Source of the DNA: Candidatus Intestinimonas stercorigallinarum
GTDB lineage: Bacteria > Bacillota > Clostridia > Oscillospirales > Oscillospiraceae
Reading direction: 5' to 3'
Length of the DNA: 6,795 bases
NCBI GenBank assembly: GCA_019115345.1
Contig: DXDV01000248.1
Coordinates: 1 to 6,795 of the forward strand
The translations under genes were made by a program, and so were the position numbers. The notes beneath the pieces are model-generated. The model did not search any database, was not told the origin of the DNA, and worked only from the letters and a program-made list of their open reading frames with translations. Shown here piece by piece: positions 1 to 6,531 of this stretch; within the stretch, counting starts at the first letter, position 1, and the number at the start of each line of letters is the position of its first letter.

Positions 1-2304
1 ATGGGCCTGCGGCAGCGGTTCGTGGAGACCCTGAAGCTGGACGCCGAGCACGCGGTCTTCCCCCAGGACGGGGACTGCTTCGCCGCCATGGGGGCCGCCC
101 TGTGCGCCGCCGACTACCCGGCGACCCCCTTTGAGGCGGTGCTGAAAAAGCTGGAGGACAGCGCCGCCGTCAAGACCCAGGTGGACACCATGCCCCCCCT
201 GTTCGACTCCCAGGCGGAGTATGACGCCTTCGCGGCCCGGCACAACGCCAGCCGCCCCCCCGAGGCCGACATCCACACCTACGCCGGCCCCGCCTGGCTG
301 GGCATCGACGCCGGCTCCACCACCACCAAGCTGGCCCTCATCACCGCCGACGGCGGCCTGCTCTACACCTACTACCACTCCAACCTGGGCAACCCGGTAT
401 CCATCGTGCTGGAGCAGCTGCGGGAGATCTATCGGCTGTGCGGCAACCGCATTGAGATCAAGGGAGCCGCCGTCACCGGCTATGGGGAGGACCTCATCAA
501 GAACGCCTTCTCCTGCGACCTGGGCCTGGTGGAGACCATGGCCCACTACAAGGCGGCCGCCCACTTCCAGCCCGACGTGGACTTCATCATCGACATCGGC
601 GGCCAGGACATGAAGTGCTTCAAGATCCGCAACGGCGCCGTGGACTCCATCATGCTCAACGAGGCCTGCTCCTCCGGCTGCGGCTCCTTCATCGAGACCT
701 TCGCCAAGGCCCTGGGCTACACCATCGCCGACTTTGCCAAGCTGGGCCTGTTCGCCCAGAAGCCGGTGAATCTGGGCTCCCGCTGCACCGTGTTTATGAA
801 CTCCAGCGTGAAGCAGGCCCAGAAGGACGGCGCCAGCGTGGAGGATATCTCCGCCGGACTCTCCATCTCCATCGTGAAGAACGCCGTCTACAAGGTCATC
901 CGGGCCGCCTCCGCCGACGACCTGGGCAAGCACATCGTGGTCCAGGGAGGCACCTTCCTCAACGACGCCGTCCTCCGGGCCTTCGAGCTGGAGCTGGGCC
1001 GCAACGTCACCCGGCCCACCATTGCCGGGCTCATGGGAGCCTTCGGCGCCGCCCTGGCCGCCCGAGACCTCCATTTGAAGGAGAGCTCTCTGTTAAGTGA
1101 AAAGGCTTTGCAGTCATTCACCCACAGTGCAAAGCCTGTGACATGCAATCTGTGCACCAACCACTGCTCCCTCACCGTCAACAGCTTTGACGGCGGGCGG
1201 CGCTTTATCTCGGGCAACCGTTGCTCCCGCCCCCTGGGCAAGGAGAAGGTGGAGATGCCCGACCTCATGGTCTACAAATACAAGAAGCTCCGGGCCATGG
1301 AGGGCAAGGGAGAGGGCGACGGCTCCCGTGGAAGGATGGGCATTCCCTTCGGTCTCAATATGTATGAGAACCTGCCCTTCTGGTATACCTTCTTCACCAA
1401 ACTCAACTTCGAGGTGGTCCTCTCCCCCGAGTCCTCCCGGAAGCTCTATCTGAAGGGCCAGCACACCATTCCCTCCGATACGGTGTGCTACCCCGCAAAG
1501 CTCCTCCACGGTCATGTGGAGGCCCTGGTGGAGGCGGGGGTGGATGCCATCTGGTACCCCTGCATGTCCTACAACAACGACGAGGGCATCGGCGACAACC
1601 ACTACAACTGTCCGGTGGTGGCCTACTACCCCGAGCTGCTCTCCGCCAACGTGCCCCTGCTCAAGCAGACCAGGTACCTGGACCCCTATGTGGGCCTCTG
1701 GCGGCACAAAGACTTTGAAAAGCGCATCGCCAAGCTCATGGAGGCCGAGTTCGGCATCCCCAGGCGGGAGTCGGTCCAGGCCGCCAGAGCGGCCTACGCC
1801 GCTTACGACGCCTACGTCCAGGACGTGCGGGCCACCGGCGCCAAGTACATCGCCCAGGCCCGGGCCGAGGGCCGGAACATCATCGTGGTGTGCGGCCGGC
1901 CCTACCACATCGACCCGGAGATCAACCACGGCATCAACGACCTCATCACCTCCTTCGGCTTTGTGCTGGTCACCGAGGACGCCCTCTCCTACCTGGAGGA
2001 CTACGCCCCCCGGAAGGTCCTCAACCAGTGGACCTTCCAGAGCCGGATGTACAACGCCGCCCGATATGTCTGCACCCAGAGCGACATGCAGGTGGTGCAG
2101 CTGGTGAGCTTCGGCTGCGGCACCGACGCCATCACCACCGACGAGATGCGGGATATTCTTGAGCAAGGTGGAAAGCTTTACACCCAGCTGAAGATCGACG
2201 ACATCAACAATCTGGGGGCGGTGAAGATCCGCATCCGCTCCCTGATGGCGGCCATGGACGCCCGCCGGGACCGGGACGCCTCCGGAGCGCAGACCTCCGC
2301 CTGA
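1..2304 (+). CDS. Acyl-CoA dehydratase activase-related protein (BadF/BcrA ATPase + DUF2229), 5'-truncated by window edge
   Basis: Large activase-type protein of the 2-hydroxyacyl-CoA dehydratase system; 767 residues are visible. Residues 1-38 resemble the end of an ATPase domain (MGAALCAAD at 30-38, echoed by MGAFGAALAARD at 345-356), so the true N-terminus and most of a first ATPase domain probably lie upstream and the ATG at position 1 is probably internal. A complete ASKHA-fold ATPase follows: phosphate-1 motif GIDAGSTTTK (101-110), phosphate-2 DIGGQDMK (198-205) and adenosine motif VVQGGTFLND (313-322). C223 (NEACSSGCGSF) and C262 (GSRCTVF) match the two cysteines that hold the dimer-bridging [4Fe-4S] cluster in HgdC-type activators. 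Next come C382, C385, C389 and C408, a likely metal site, then DUF2229 from about 446, with C496, C521, C631 (VVCGRPYHID) and C706 (SFGCGTDAI). Family knowledge: ATP-driven transfer of a low-potential electron. Inferred: it works with the next gene. The substrate is unknown, and the protein is probably cytoplasmic and oxygen-sensitive. Confidence 0.9.
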   Translation: MGLRQRFVETLKLDAEHAVFPQDGDCFAAMGAALCAADYPATPFEAVLKKLEDSAAVKTQVDTMPPLFDSQAEYDAFAARHNASRPPEADIHTYAGPAWLGIDAGSTTTKLALITADGGLLYTYYHSNLGNPVSIVLEQLREIYRLCGNRIEIKGAAVTGYGEDLIKNAFSCDLGLVETMAHYKAAAHFQPDVDFIIDIGGQDMKCFKIRNGAVDSIMLNEACSSGCGSFIETFAKALGYTIADFAKLGLFAQKPVNLGSRCTVFMNSSVKQAQKDGASVEDISAGLSISIVKNAVYKVIRAASADDLGKHIVVQGGTFLNDAVLRAFELELGRNVTRPTIAGLMGAFGAALAARDLHLKESSLLSEKALQSFTHSAKPVTCNLCTNHCSLTVNSFDGGRRFISGNRCSRPLGKEKVEMPDLMVYKYKKLRAMEGKGEGDGSRGRMGIPFGLNMYENLPFWYTFFTKLNFEVVLSPESSRKLYLKGQHTIPSDTVCYPAKLLHGHVEALVEAGVDAIWYPCMSYNNDEGIGDNHYNCPVVAYYPELLSANVPLLKQTRYLDPYVGLWRHKDFEKRIAKLMEAEFGIPRRESVQAARAAYAAYDAYVQDVRATGAKYIAQARAEGRNIIVVCGRPYHIDPEINHGINDLITSFGFVLVTEDALSYLEDYAPRKVLNQWTFQSRMYNAARYVCTQSDMQVVQLVSFGCGTDAITTDEMRDILEQGGKLYTQLKIDDINNLGAVKIRIRSLMAAMDARRDRDASGAQTSA
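1075..1150 (+). other. AT-richer interdomain seam in the activase gene with unusual codons
   Basis: This stretch encodes residues 359-383, the linker between the ATPase domain and the four-cysteine segment. By hand count it is about 46% GC, well below the surrounding gene. It uses codons scarce nearby (TTA, TTG, AGT, TCA, GCA, GCT). It also holds a 10-bp palindrome and a 10-bp inverted repeat. The reading frame is intact, so this is not a break. A weakly constrained linker or an old fusion junction would both explain it. Confidence 0.5.
1103..1137 (+). repeat. Perfect 10-bp inverted repeat inside the activase gene
   Basis: AGGCTTTGCA at 1103-1112 is the exact reverse complement of TGCAAAGCCT at 1128-1137, with a 15-nt loop. 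Pairing stops at both ends of the arms. A separate perfect palindrome, GAGAGCTCTC, lies just upstream at 1081-1090. Both sit in the linker between protein domains. No T-tract follows, so it is not an intrinsic terminator. It could be a chance mRNA hairpin, a pause site between domains, or a remnant of a junction. Confidence 0.6.
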
Positions 2305-2364
2305 GGGCAACGCCTGTCAGGTAAAAACACATGACAGAGTCCGCCCCACCTGGGCGCAGACCTC
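2287..2364 (+). repeat. 11-bp direct repeat spanning the end of gene 1 and the intergenic gap
   Basis: GCGCAGACCTC occurs at 2287-2297, in the last codons of the activase gene, and again at 2354-2364 in the gap before the next gene, 67 bp apart start to start. Between the copies is a small inverted repeat: CTGTCA at 2314-2319 and TGACAG at 2332-2337, with a 12-nt loop. No T-tract follows, so I do not call a terminator. A short local duplication could have made the extra copy. Confidence 0.4.
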
Positions 2365-2370
2365 TCCCCG

Positions 2371-2376
2371 AAAGGA
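2371..2376 (+). promoter_or_regulatory. Ribosome binding site for the HgdB-like gene
   Basis: AAAGGA lies 9 nt before the ATG at 2386. It fixes the start over an out-of-register ATG at 2331, which opens a different frame that does not encode the recognisable protein. No convincing promoter is seen in the 81-nt gap, so co-transcription with the upstream activase gene is likely. Confidence 0.75.
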
Positions 2377-2385
2377 ATTACTGTA

Positions 2386-3705
2386 ATGGCAGAATTGGTA
2401 TACGACAAGACCGGCCGGCTCCTTTTCACCAAGGAAATGAAGAAGGAGTACACCCTTTTGGTCCCTCAGATGCTGCCCGACCACTTCGCCCTGCTGGTGC
2501 GTATCATCCAGAACGAGGGCTACAAGGTGGAGATGCTGGAAAACACCGGAAAGCCGGTGGTGGACGCCGGGCAGAAGTACGTCCACAACGACGCCTGCTA
2601 CCCCGCTATCCTGGTCATCGGCCAGCTCATCAACGCGGTGCAGTGCGGCAAATACGACCCCCACAAGGTGGCCCTGGTCATCACACAGACCGGCGGCGGC
2701 TGCCGGGCCTCCAACTACATCCACATGCTCCGCAAGGCCCTGGAAAAGGCAGGGCTGGGCTTTGTCCCCGTCATCTCCATCAACCTCTCCGGCCTGGAGC
2801 GCAACCCCGGCTTCCAGCTGAGCATCGGCATCCTGCGCAAGGCCGTTTTCGCCATCATGTACGGCGACCTCATCATGAACGTGGGCAATCAGGTCCGGCC
2901 CTATGAGGTCAATCCCGGCGAGACCGACCGGGTGGCGTCGGAGTGTGTGGACTTCCTCCTCTCCGACATGGCCCAGGGCAAGGGCCTGTCCCACAAGTCC
3001 ATGGTGAAGAACTTCGATCGGATCATCGACCGCTTCAAGGCCATCCCCGTGACCGGCGAGGAGAAGGTCCGGGTGGGCGTGGTAGGCGAGATCTACGTCA
3101 AGTACGCCCCCCTGGGCAACAACAACCTCAACGAATTTCTCCTCTCCGAGGGAGCCGAGCCGGTGGTGCCCGGCCTGGTGGACTTCGTCATCTTCAAAAT
3201 CTACAACCGGGACGTGGACGTGGATCTCTACGGCGGCAAGTGGATCAAGCAGGCGGTGTGCCGTCTCTTCGCCGGGTACGTGAAGAAGTACCAGCACGCC
3301 CTTATCGACACTCTCAAGCGCTCCGACCGGTTCCGGGCCCCCGGGGACTTTGACGAGCTTCACAGTTACATCAAGGGCTACCTGGGCGACGGCAACAAGA
3401 TGGGCGAGGGCTGGCTCCTCACCGCCGAGATGCTGGAGCTCATCCACACCGGCGTGCCCAACATCGTCTGCACCCAGCCCTTCGGCTGCCTGCCCAACCA
3501 CATCGTTGGCAAGGGCATGATCCGCAAGCTCAAGGACGATTACCCCTGGAGCAACATCGTGGCCATCGACTACGACCCCGGCGCCACCAAGATCAACCAG
3601 GAGAACCGCATCAAGCTCATGCTGGCCAACGCCAGGGGCCTTGCCAAGCAGCACGCCCAGGAGGAGGCCGGCAAAACCCCGCAGGCTGAGCCCGCCGCCG
3701 TGTGA
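2386..3705 (+). CDS. 2-hydroxyacyl-CoA dehydratase family protein (HgdB-like, COG3581 type)
   Basis: A 439-residue protein of the HgdB-like group that elsewhere often forms the C-terminal part of giant activase fusions; here it is a separate gene. Recognisable blocks include NDACYPA (C71), GGGCRASNY (C106), the ISINLSGLERNPGF stretch soon after it, and CTQPFGCLPNH (C362 and C368). The well-conserved cysteines could hold a [4Fe-4S] cluster, as in dehydratase subunits; that assignment is by family analogy. The Ala/Pro-rich tail (about 423-439) looks disordered. No signal peptide or membrane segment is evident, so it is probably cytoplasmic. It lies 81 nt after the activase/DUF2229 gene, which would supply both the ATP-driven reductant and a second dehydratase-like subunit. 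The substrate cannot be read from the sequence; a 2-hydroxyacyl-CoA or another hard-to-reduce compound is possible. Family assignment is strong; the precise reaction is not known. Confidence 0.88.
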   Translation: MAELVYDKTGRLLFTKEMKKEYTLLVPQMLPDHFALLVRIIQNEGYKVEMLENTGKPVVDAGQKYVHNDACYPAILVIGQLINAVQCGKYDPHKVALVITQTGGGCRASNYIHMLRKALEKAGLGFVPVISINLSGLERNPGFQLSIGILRKAVFAIMYGDLIMNVGNQVRPYEVNPGETDRVASECVDFLLSDMAQGKGLSHKSMVKNFDRIIDRFKAIPVTGEEKVRVGVVGEIYVKYAPLGNNNLNEFLLSEGAEPVVPGLVDFVIFKIYNRDVDVDLYGGKWIKQAVCRLFAGYVKKYQHALIDTLKRSDRFRAPGDFDELHSYIKGYLGDGNKMGEGWLLTAEMLELIHTGVPNIVCTQPFGCLPNHIVGKGMIRKLKDDYPWSNIVAIDYDPGATKINQENRIKLMLANARGLAKQHAQEEAGKTPQAEPAAV

Positions 3706-3714
3706 ATGCCGCTT

Positions 3715-3745
3715 CCCCGGTCTCCCTCCTTCGGGGAGGCCGGGG
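3715..3745 (+). terminator. Strong GC hairpin between genes; terminator-like but without a T-tract
   Basis: CCCCGGTCTCCC (3715-3726) pairs with GGGAGGCCGGGG (3734-3745) over 12 bp, with one T·G wobble and a 7-nt loop. It begins 9 nt after the stop codon of the HgdB-like gene, where a terminator would be expected. The bases after it (ATTCCCTATGG) contain no run of T, so a classical intrinsic terminator is doubtful. It may instead protect the 3' end of the upstream mRNA, act as a partial attenuator, or belong to a dispersed repeat family. Confidence 0.4.
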
Positions 3746-3773
3746 ATTCCCTATGGCGTGCCAGTTGTGTTAC

Positions 3774-3779
3774 AGGAGG
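3774..3779 (+). promoter_or_regulatory. Ribosome binding site that decides the acetyltransferase start
   Basis: A perfect AGGAGG sits 6 nt before the ATG at 3786. It decides the start against a GTG at 3702 in the same frame. That GTG would overlap the upstream stop codon, lacks its own site, and would add 28 residues unlike any GNAT N-terminus. Confidence 0.85.
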
Positions 3780-3785
3780 AAACCG

Positions 3786-4349
3786 ATGGAATCGCTGCGT
3801 TTCGTGGACGCCTGCACCGACGAGCACTTCCGCGCCATGTCCCTCATCCACGCTATGGGCTGGAGAGACACTTACATTGACGCAGTGCCCGCCGATTATA
3901 TGGCCCGGGAAATCACCGATGAGCGCTGGGTCCCCTTTTTCCGGGAGGACTACCGCATCAGCCGTTGTCATGGACTTTTGCTTTACAGAAATGAGACCCC
4001 GGTGGCCTGCCTGAACTATGGTCCCGCCCGGACCGAGAACTACAACGCCGGCACCAGGGAGGGCTCCGACTTCCCCAACGCCGCCTACGCCGGCTGGGGT
4101 GAGATCATCTCCTTCTACACCCATCCGGCGGAGCGGGGCAAGGGCTACGGCGGAGCCCTCATTGAGGAGGCCATGGACCGGCTGCGCCGGGAGGGCTACC
4201 TAAGCTGCTTCGTCTTTGTCCTGCGGGAGAACGAGAAGGCCCGCCGGTTCTACGCCGCCCACGGCTTTGCCTGGGACGGCACCCACGCCGACATCCCCTT
4301 TCCCCCAAATGCCGTCTGCGTGGACCTGAGATATACAAGGGAGCTGTGA
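3786..4349 (+). CDS. GNAT family N-acetyltransferase
   Basis: A 187-residue single-domain GNAT, the usual length for the family. It would transfer an acetyl group from acetyl-CoA to an amine of an unknown acceptor in the cytoplasm. The signature acetyl-CoA pyrophosphate loop is ERGKGYGGALIEEA (from E116; R117, G118, G120 and G122 are key), preceded by the beta-4 strand EIISFYTHP. The later segment with NEKARRFYAAHGF is the typical GNAT motif-B helix (N..A..FY...GF). The N-terminal HAMGWRDTY and VPADYM region resembles other GNATs with a W-x-x-x-Y pattern near the substrate side. The stop codon lies 4 nt before the start of the lipoprotein gene, so the two are probably translated together. Candidate acceptors include a small amine, an antibiotic or a protein N-terminus; nothing in the sequence chooses between them. 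Confidence 0.9.
   Translation: MESLRFVDACTDEHFRAMSLIHAMGWRDTYIDAVPADYMAREITDERWVPFFREDYRISRCHGLLLYRNETPVACLNYGPARTENYNAGTREGSDFPNAAYAGWGEIISFYTHPAERGKGYGGALIEEAMDRLRREGYLSCFVFVLRENEKARRFYAAHGFAWDGTHADIPFPPNAVCVDLRYTREL
4337..4343 (+). promoter_or_regulatory. Ribosome binding site for the lipoprotein gene, inside the acetyltransferase gene
   Basis: AAGGGAG lies 10 nt before the ATG at 4354, within the last codons of the acetyltransferase gene, whose stop codon is at 4347-4349. This arrangement points to translational coupling. Confidence 0.55.
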
Positions 4350-4353
4350 AGCG

Positions 4354-5166
4354 ATGAAAAGGCTGGCCCTCATGCTCTGTACCCTGGCCCTCCTCACCGC
4401 CTGCGGCGAGGAACCCCTGGATTGGACCCCCACTCCCGCCACGCCCCAGCCCACTCCCACCCCTTCCGCGGAGACGGAGGCCCCATGGGCCGCTCTTACC
4501 GTGGATGACCTGCCCACCGCACTGGCCGAACCCGACGATCTCTTTTCCGGCGAGGAGCCGCAGGTCTATCTCTTGGGCTGCAAGCTCGAGGAAGGCATTT
4601 ACCTTTACGGCCTGAACGAAGGCTATGGCGGCGGTGTACTGCTGCGGCGGGGGGAGGACCTCGCCCATTTTGACCAGTCCTTCTCCCCGTCGGAGTCCCC
4701 CGCTCTCCCCGAGCTCTACCTCTCCGACTTCGACGGCAACGGAGTCGAGGAGCTGGCCGTCCGCTACCTTATGGAGTCCCAGGGGGAGCGGATCTCCTAC
4801 GACCTGCACCTTTACGCCTGGGAGGGCGGACTCTGCTCCGACCGCCCCATCACCCACGGCGACTGCGCCCAGAAGGCCCTGGAGGCCGTGGAGACCGAGT
4901 ATGACGCCACCACCGGCCGATTCACCCTCTCCTACGGCAACACCAGCGCCGTCTACCGGCTGCCAGACCAGTACCGCTCCGCCCCAGGCAGCCTCACGCT
5001 GGACTCCTGTTTCTTCCGGGAGCGGGACGGGGTCTTTACCGTGGTGCTGGGCGCCCGGCTGGACACGACCGGCACCCTCTTTGCCAACGTACTGGCTGAC
5101 ATCGACCTCACTGAGGAGAACTTCGTCCTGCGGAGCATTCGGGTGGAACCCACCACCGTGGTCTGA
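4354..5166 (+). CDS. Putative lipoprotein of unknown function with Pro/Thr spacer and DxDGNG loop
   Basis: A 270-residue protein. Its start (MKRLALMLCTLALLTAC) is a lipoprotein signal peptide: basic n-region, short hydrophobic core, and lipobox L14-T15-A16-C17. C17 should be lipidated, anchoring the protein on the outer face of the membrane. Residues 24-38 form a Thr/Pro-rich spacer (TPTP repeats), as is common for reaching across the cell wall. The rest is a predicted secreted beta-rich domain. D125-F-D127-G-N129-G-V-E-E133 resembles the calcium-binding loops of FG-GAP/VCBS or EF-hand-like sequences, and the neighbourhood follows the pattern seen in many Firmicute lipoproteins (D-x-NGDG-x-x-EL). 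Four further cysteines (C76, C161, C171, C219) could form disulfides. It lies between the acetyltransferase (4-nt gap) and the MATE exporter (27-nt gap), so an operon is likely. I do not recognise a specific function; calcium binding is inference. Confidence 0.82.
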   Translation: MKRLALMLCTLALLTACGEEPLDWTPTPATPQPTPTPSAETEAPWAALTVDDLPTALAEPDDLFSGEEPQVYLLGCKLEEGIYLYGLNEGYGGGVLLRRGEDLAHFDQSFSPSESPALPELYLSDFDGNGVEELAVRYLMESQGERISYDLHLYAWEGGLCSDRPITHGDCAQKALEAVETEYDATTGRFTLSYGNTSAVYRLPDQYRSAPGSLTLDSCFFRERDGVFTVVLGARLDTTGTLFANVLADIDLTEENFVLRSIRVEPTTVV

Positions 5167-5178
5167 GATCACACCGGG

Positions 5179-5186
5179 AAAGGAGG
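5179..5186 (+). promoter_or_regulatory. Ribosome binding site for the MATE gene
   Basis: AAAGGAGG ends 7 nt before the ATG at 5194. It supports that start over an internal in-frame ATG at 5209 (M6, MGTMPV), which is where many relatives begin but lies too far from this site. Confidence 0.8.
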
Positions 5187-5193
5187 CTGGAAC

Positions 5194-6528
5194 ATGGACG
5201 ACGCCCGGATGGGCACCATGCCGGTGCGCCCTCTGCTGCTGCGCATGGCCTGGCCCATGATGCTATCCATGCTCATCCAGGCCCTCTACAACCTGGTAGA
5301 CTCCATGTTCGTCTCCCGGCTCAGCGCCGCCGCCTTCCAGGCCCTGTCCCTGGCCTATCCGGTGCAGATGTTCATGGTATCGGTATGCATTGGAGCCGGA
5401 GTGGGTCTCAACGCCCTCCTCTCCAAGCGCCTGGGTCAGGGGGACCGTGAGGAGGCCCGGGCGGTGGCCCTCAACGGCTGCTTCCTCTATCTGCTGTGCT
5501 GGCTCCTCTTCCTCTCCTTCTCCCCCTTCGCCCGGCCCTTCATGGACTTTTTCACCACAGACCCCGCCATTGCCGACTCCGGCCGGACCTACCTCACCAT
5601 CGTCACCGGCGCGTCGGTGGGCATGACCATGCAGTTTGCCACTGAGCGCGTCTTGCTGGCCTGCGGCGACCCGGTGGGGCCCATGGTGATCCAGGGGGTG
5701 GGGGCAGTGGTCAACCTGATCCTGGACCCTCTTCTCATCTTCGGTCTGGGCCCCTTCCCCGCTCTGGGGGTGGCCGGCGCCGCCCTGGCCACCGTGCTGG
5801 GCCAGTGGACCGGCATGGCTGTGGGCCTGCTCCTCCTCCGCCGGCTCCGGCGGCTCCCCCTCTCCCCCAGGGGCTTCCGGCCACGGCGGGACATTTTGGC
5901 CGAGATCTGCCGGGTGGGAGTGCCCGCCGCCGCCATGCAGTCCCTCTCCTCTGTCATGACCCTGGGCCTCAACAAGATCATGGCCCTCTACGACCCCAGC
6001 GCCGTCTTTATCCTTGGGGCCTATTTCAAGCTCCAGTCCTTTCTCATCATGCCGGTGGCCGGACTCACCAACGGCCTCACTCCCCTGGTGGCCTACAACT
6101 ATGGCGCCCGCAGCCGGGAGCGCATTTTGGCGCTGACCCGCTTCGCCCTGGTGCTGGGCTGTGCCGTCATGGCCCTGGGGGCCTTGGCTCTTGTCCTCTT
6201 CCCCGGAACCCTTCTGGGGCTCTTCGGCGCCGACGCAGCTGTTCTGACCTCCGGCATCCCCGCCCTGCGGCAGATCGCCGCCGGACTGATTTTTGCCGGA
6301 GCGTCCACCGTCCTCTGCGCCGTCTTTCAGGCCCTTGGGTCCGCCATGACCAGTCTGACCATCTCCCTGCTGCGGCAGGTGGTCCTCATCCTGCCCGCCG
6401 CCTTCCTGCTGGGCTTGGCCAGCCCCCGGTTCATGTGGCTCTCCTTTCCTCTGGCCGAGGGCCTCTCCTGCCTGGCCACCCTGCTTTTTTTCTGCCGCAT
6501 CCGCCAAACGAAGCTCTCTGCTCTGTGA
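5194..6528 (+). CDS. MATE family efflux transporter (DinF/MepA-like)
   Basis: A 444-residue integral membrane protein, the usual MATE length, with about 12 hydrophobic segments in two six-helix halves (roughly 13-220 and 230-440). MATE proteins expel drugs, organic cations or metabolites in exchange for H+ or Na+. The first helix carries QALYNLVDSMFVSRL with D36, and the fifth carries NLILDPLLIFG with N174 and D178; these match the TM1 Asp and TM5 Asn/Asp that bind the coupling ion in DinF-type members. Other family blocks are GLNALLSKRLGQGD (71-84) and GLTPLVAYNYGAR (294-306), the latter opening the second-half repeat. The Arg-rich loop around 210-230 fits the cytoplasmic linker between halves. 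It is probably co-transcribed with the upstream lipoprotein and acetyltransferase genes. Family and topology are secure; substrate and coupling ion are not. A multidrug exporter is a family default, not something shown here. Confidence 0.93.
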   Translation: MDDARMGTMPVRPLLLRMAWPMMLSMLIQALYNLVDSMFVSRLSAAAFQALSLAYPVQMFMVSVCIGAGVGLNALLSKRLGQGDREEARAVALNGCFLYLLCWLLFLSFSPFARPFMDFFTTDPAIADSGRTYLTIVTGASVGMTMQFATERVLLACGDPVGPMVIQGVGAVVNLILDPLLIFGLGPFPALGVAGAALATVLGQWTGMAVGLLLLRRLRRLPLSPRGFRPRRDILAEICRVGVPAAAMQSLSSVMTLGLNKIMALYDPSAVFILGAYFKLQSFLIMPVAGLTNGLTPLVAYNYGARSRERILALTRFALVLGCAVMALGALALVLFPGTLLGLFGADAAVLTSGIPALRQIAAGLIFAGASTVLCAVFQALGSAMTSLTISLLRQVVLILPAAFLLGLASPRFMWLSFPLAEGLSCLATLLFFCRIRQTKLSAL

Positions 6529-6531
6529 CCA

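Noticed and set aside
1114..2310. Long open frame on the minus strand opposite the activase gene (398 codons)
   Set aside because: It is exactly antisense to conserved protein motifs, has a Gly/Val/His-rich composition typical of reverse reading of GC-biased codons, and lacks a recognisable domain.
2313..2337. Small inverted repeats after the activase gene as a terminator
   Set aside because: The stems are 6 bp or less, the loop is long, no T-tract follows, and the next gene appears to belong to the same functional unit.
2317..3654. Long open frame on the minus strand opposite the HgdB-like gene (445 codons)
   Set aside because: It is a reverse-strand shadow of a conserved gene in high-GC DNA, with low-complexity Val/His/Asp-rich translation and no family resemblance.
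1..3705. Naming the first two genes as classical hgdC/hgdA/hgdB of glutamate fermentation
   Set aside because: The domain layout (tandem activase plus DUF2229, and a COG3581-type partner) differs from the small HgdC and the HgdAB dehydratase, and no glutaconate CoA-transferase or decarboxylase genes are present.
3702..3785. GTG start at 3702 extending the acetyltransferase by 28 residues
   Set aside because: It has no ribosome site of its own, overlaps the upstream stop codon and encodes the strong hairpin region; the ATG at 3786 has a perfect AGGAGG at 6 nt.
6485..6491. Run of seven T in the MATE gene as a phase-variation or slippage site
   Set aside because: It simply encodes Leu-Phe-Phe near the end of the last membrane helix and is too short to be convincing; no out-of-frame continuation of interest is seen.
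5263..6507. Long open frame on the minus strand opposite the MATE gene (414 codons)
   Set aside because: The translation is dominated by Gly, Glu and Gln, as expected from reading hydrophobic codons backwards; the + strand protein is a clear MATE transporter.
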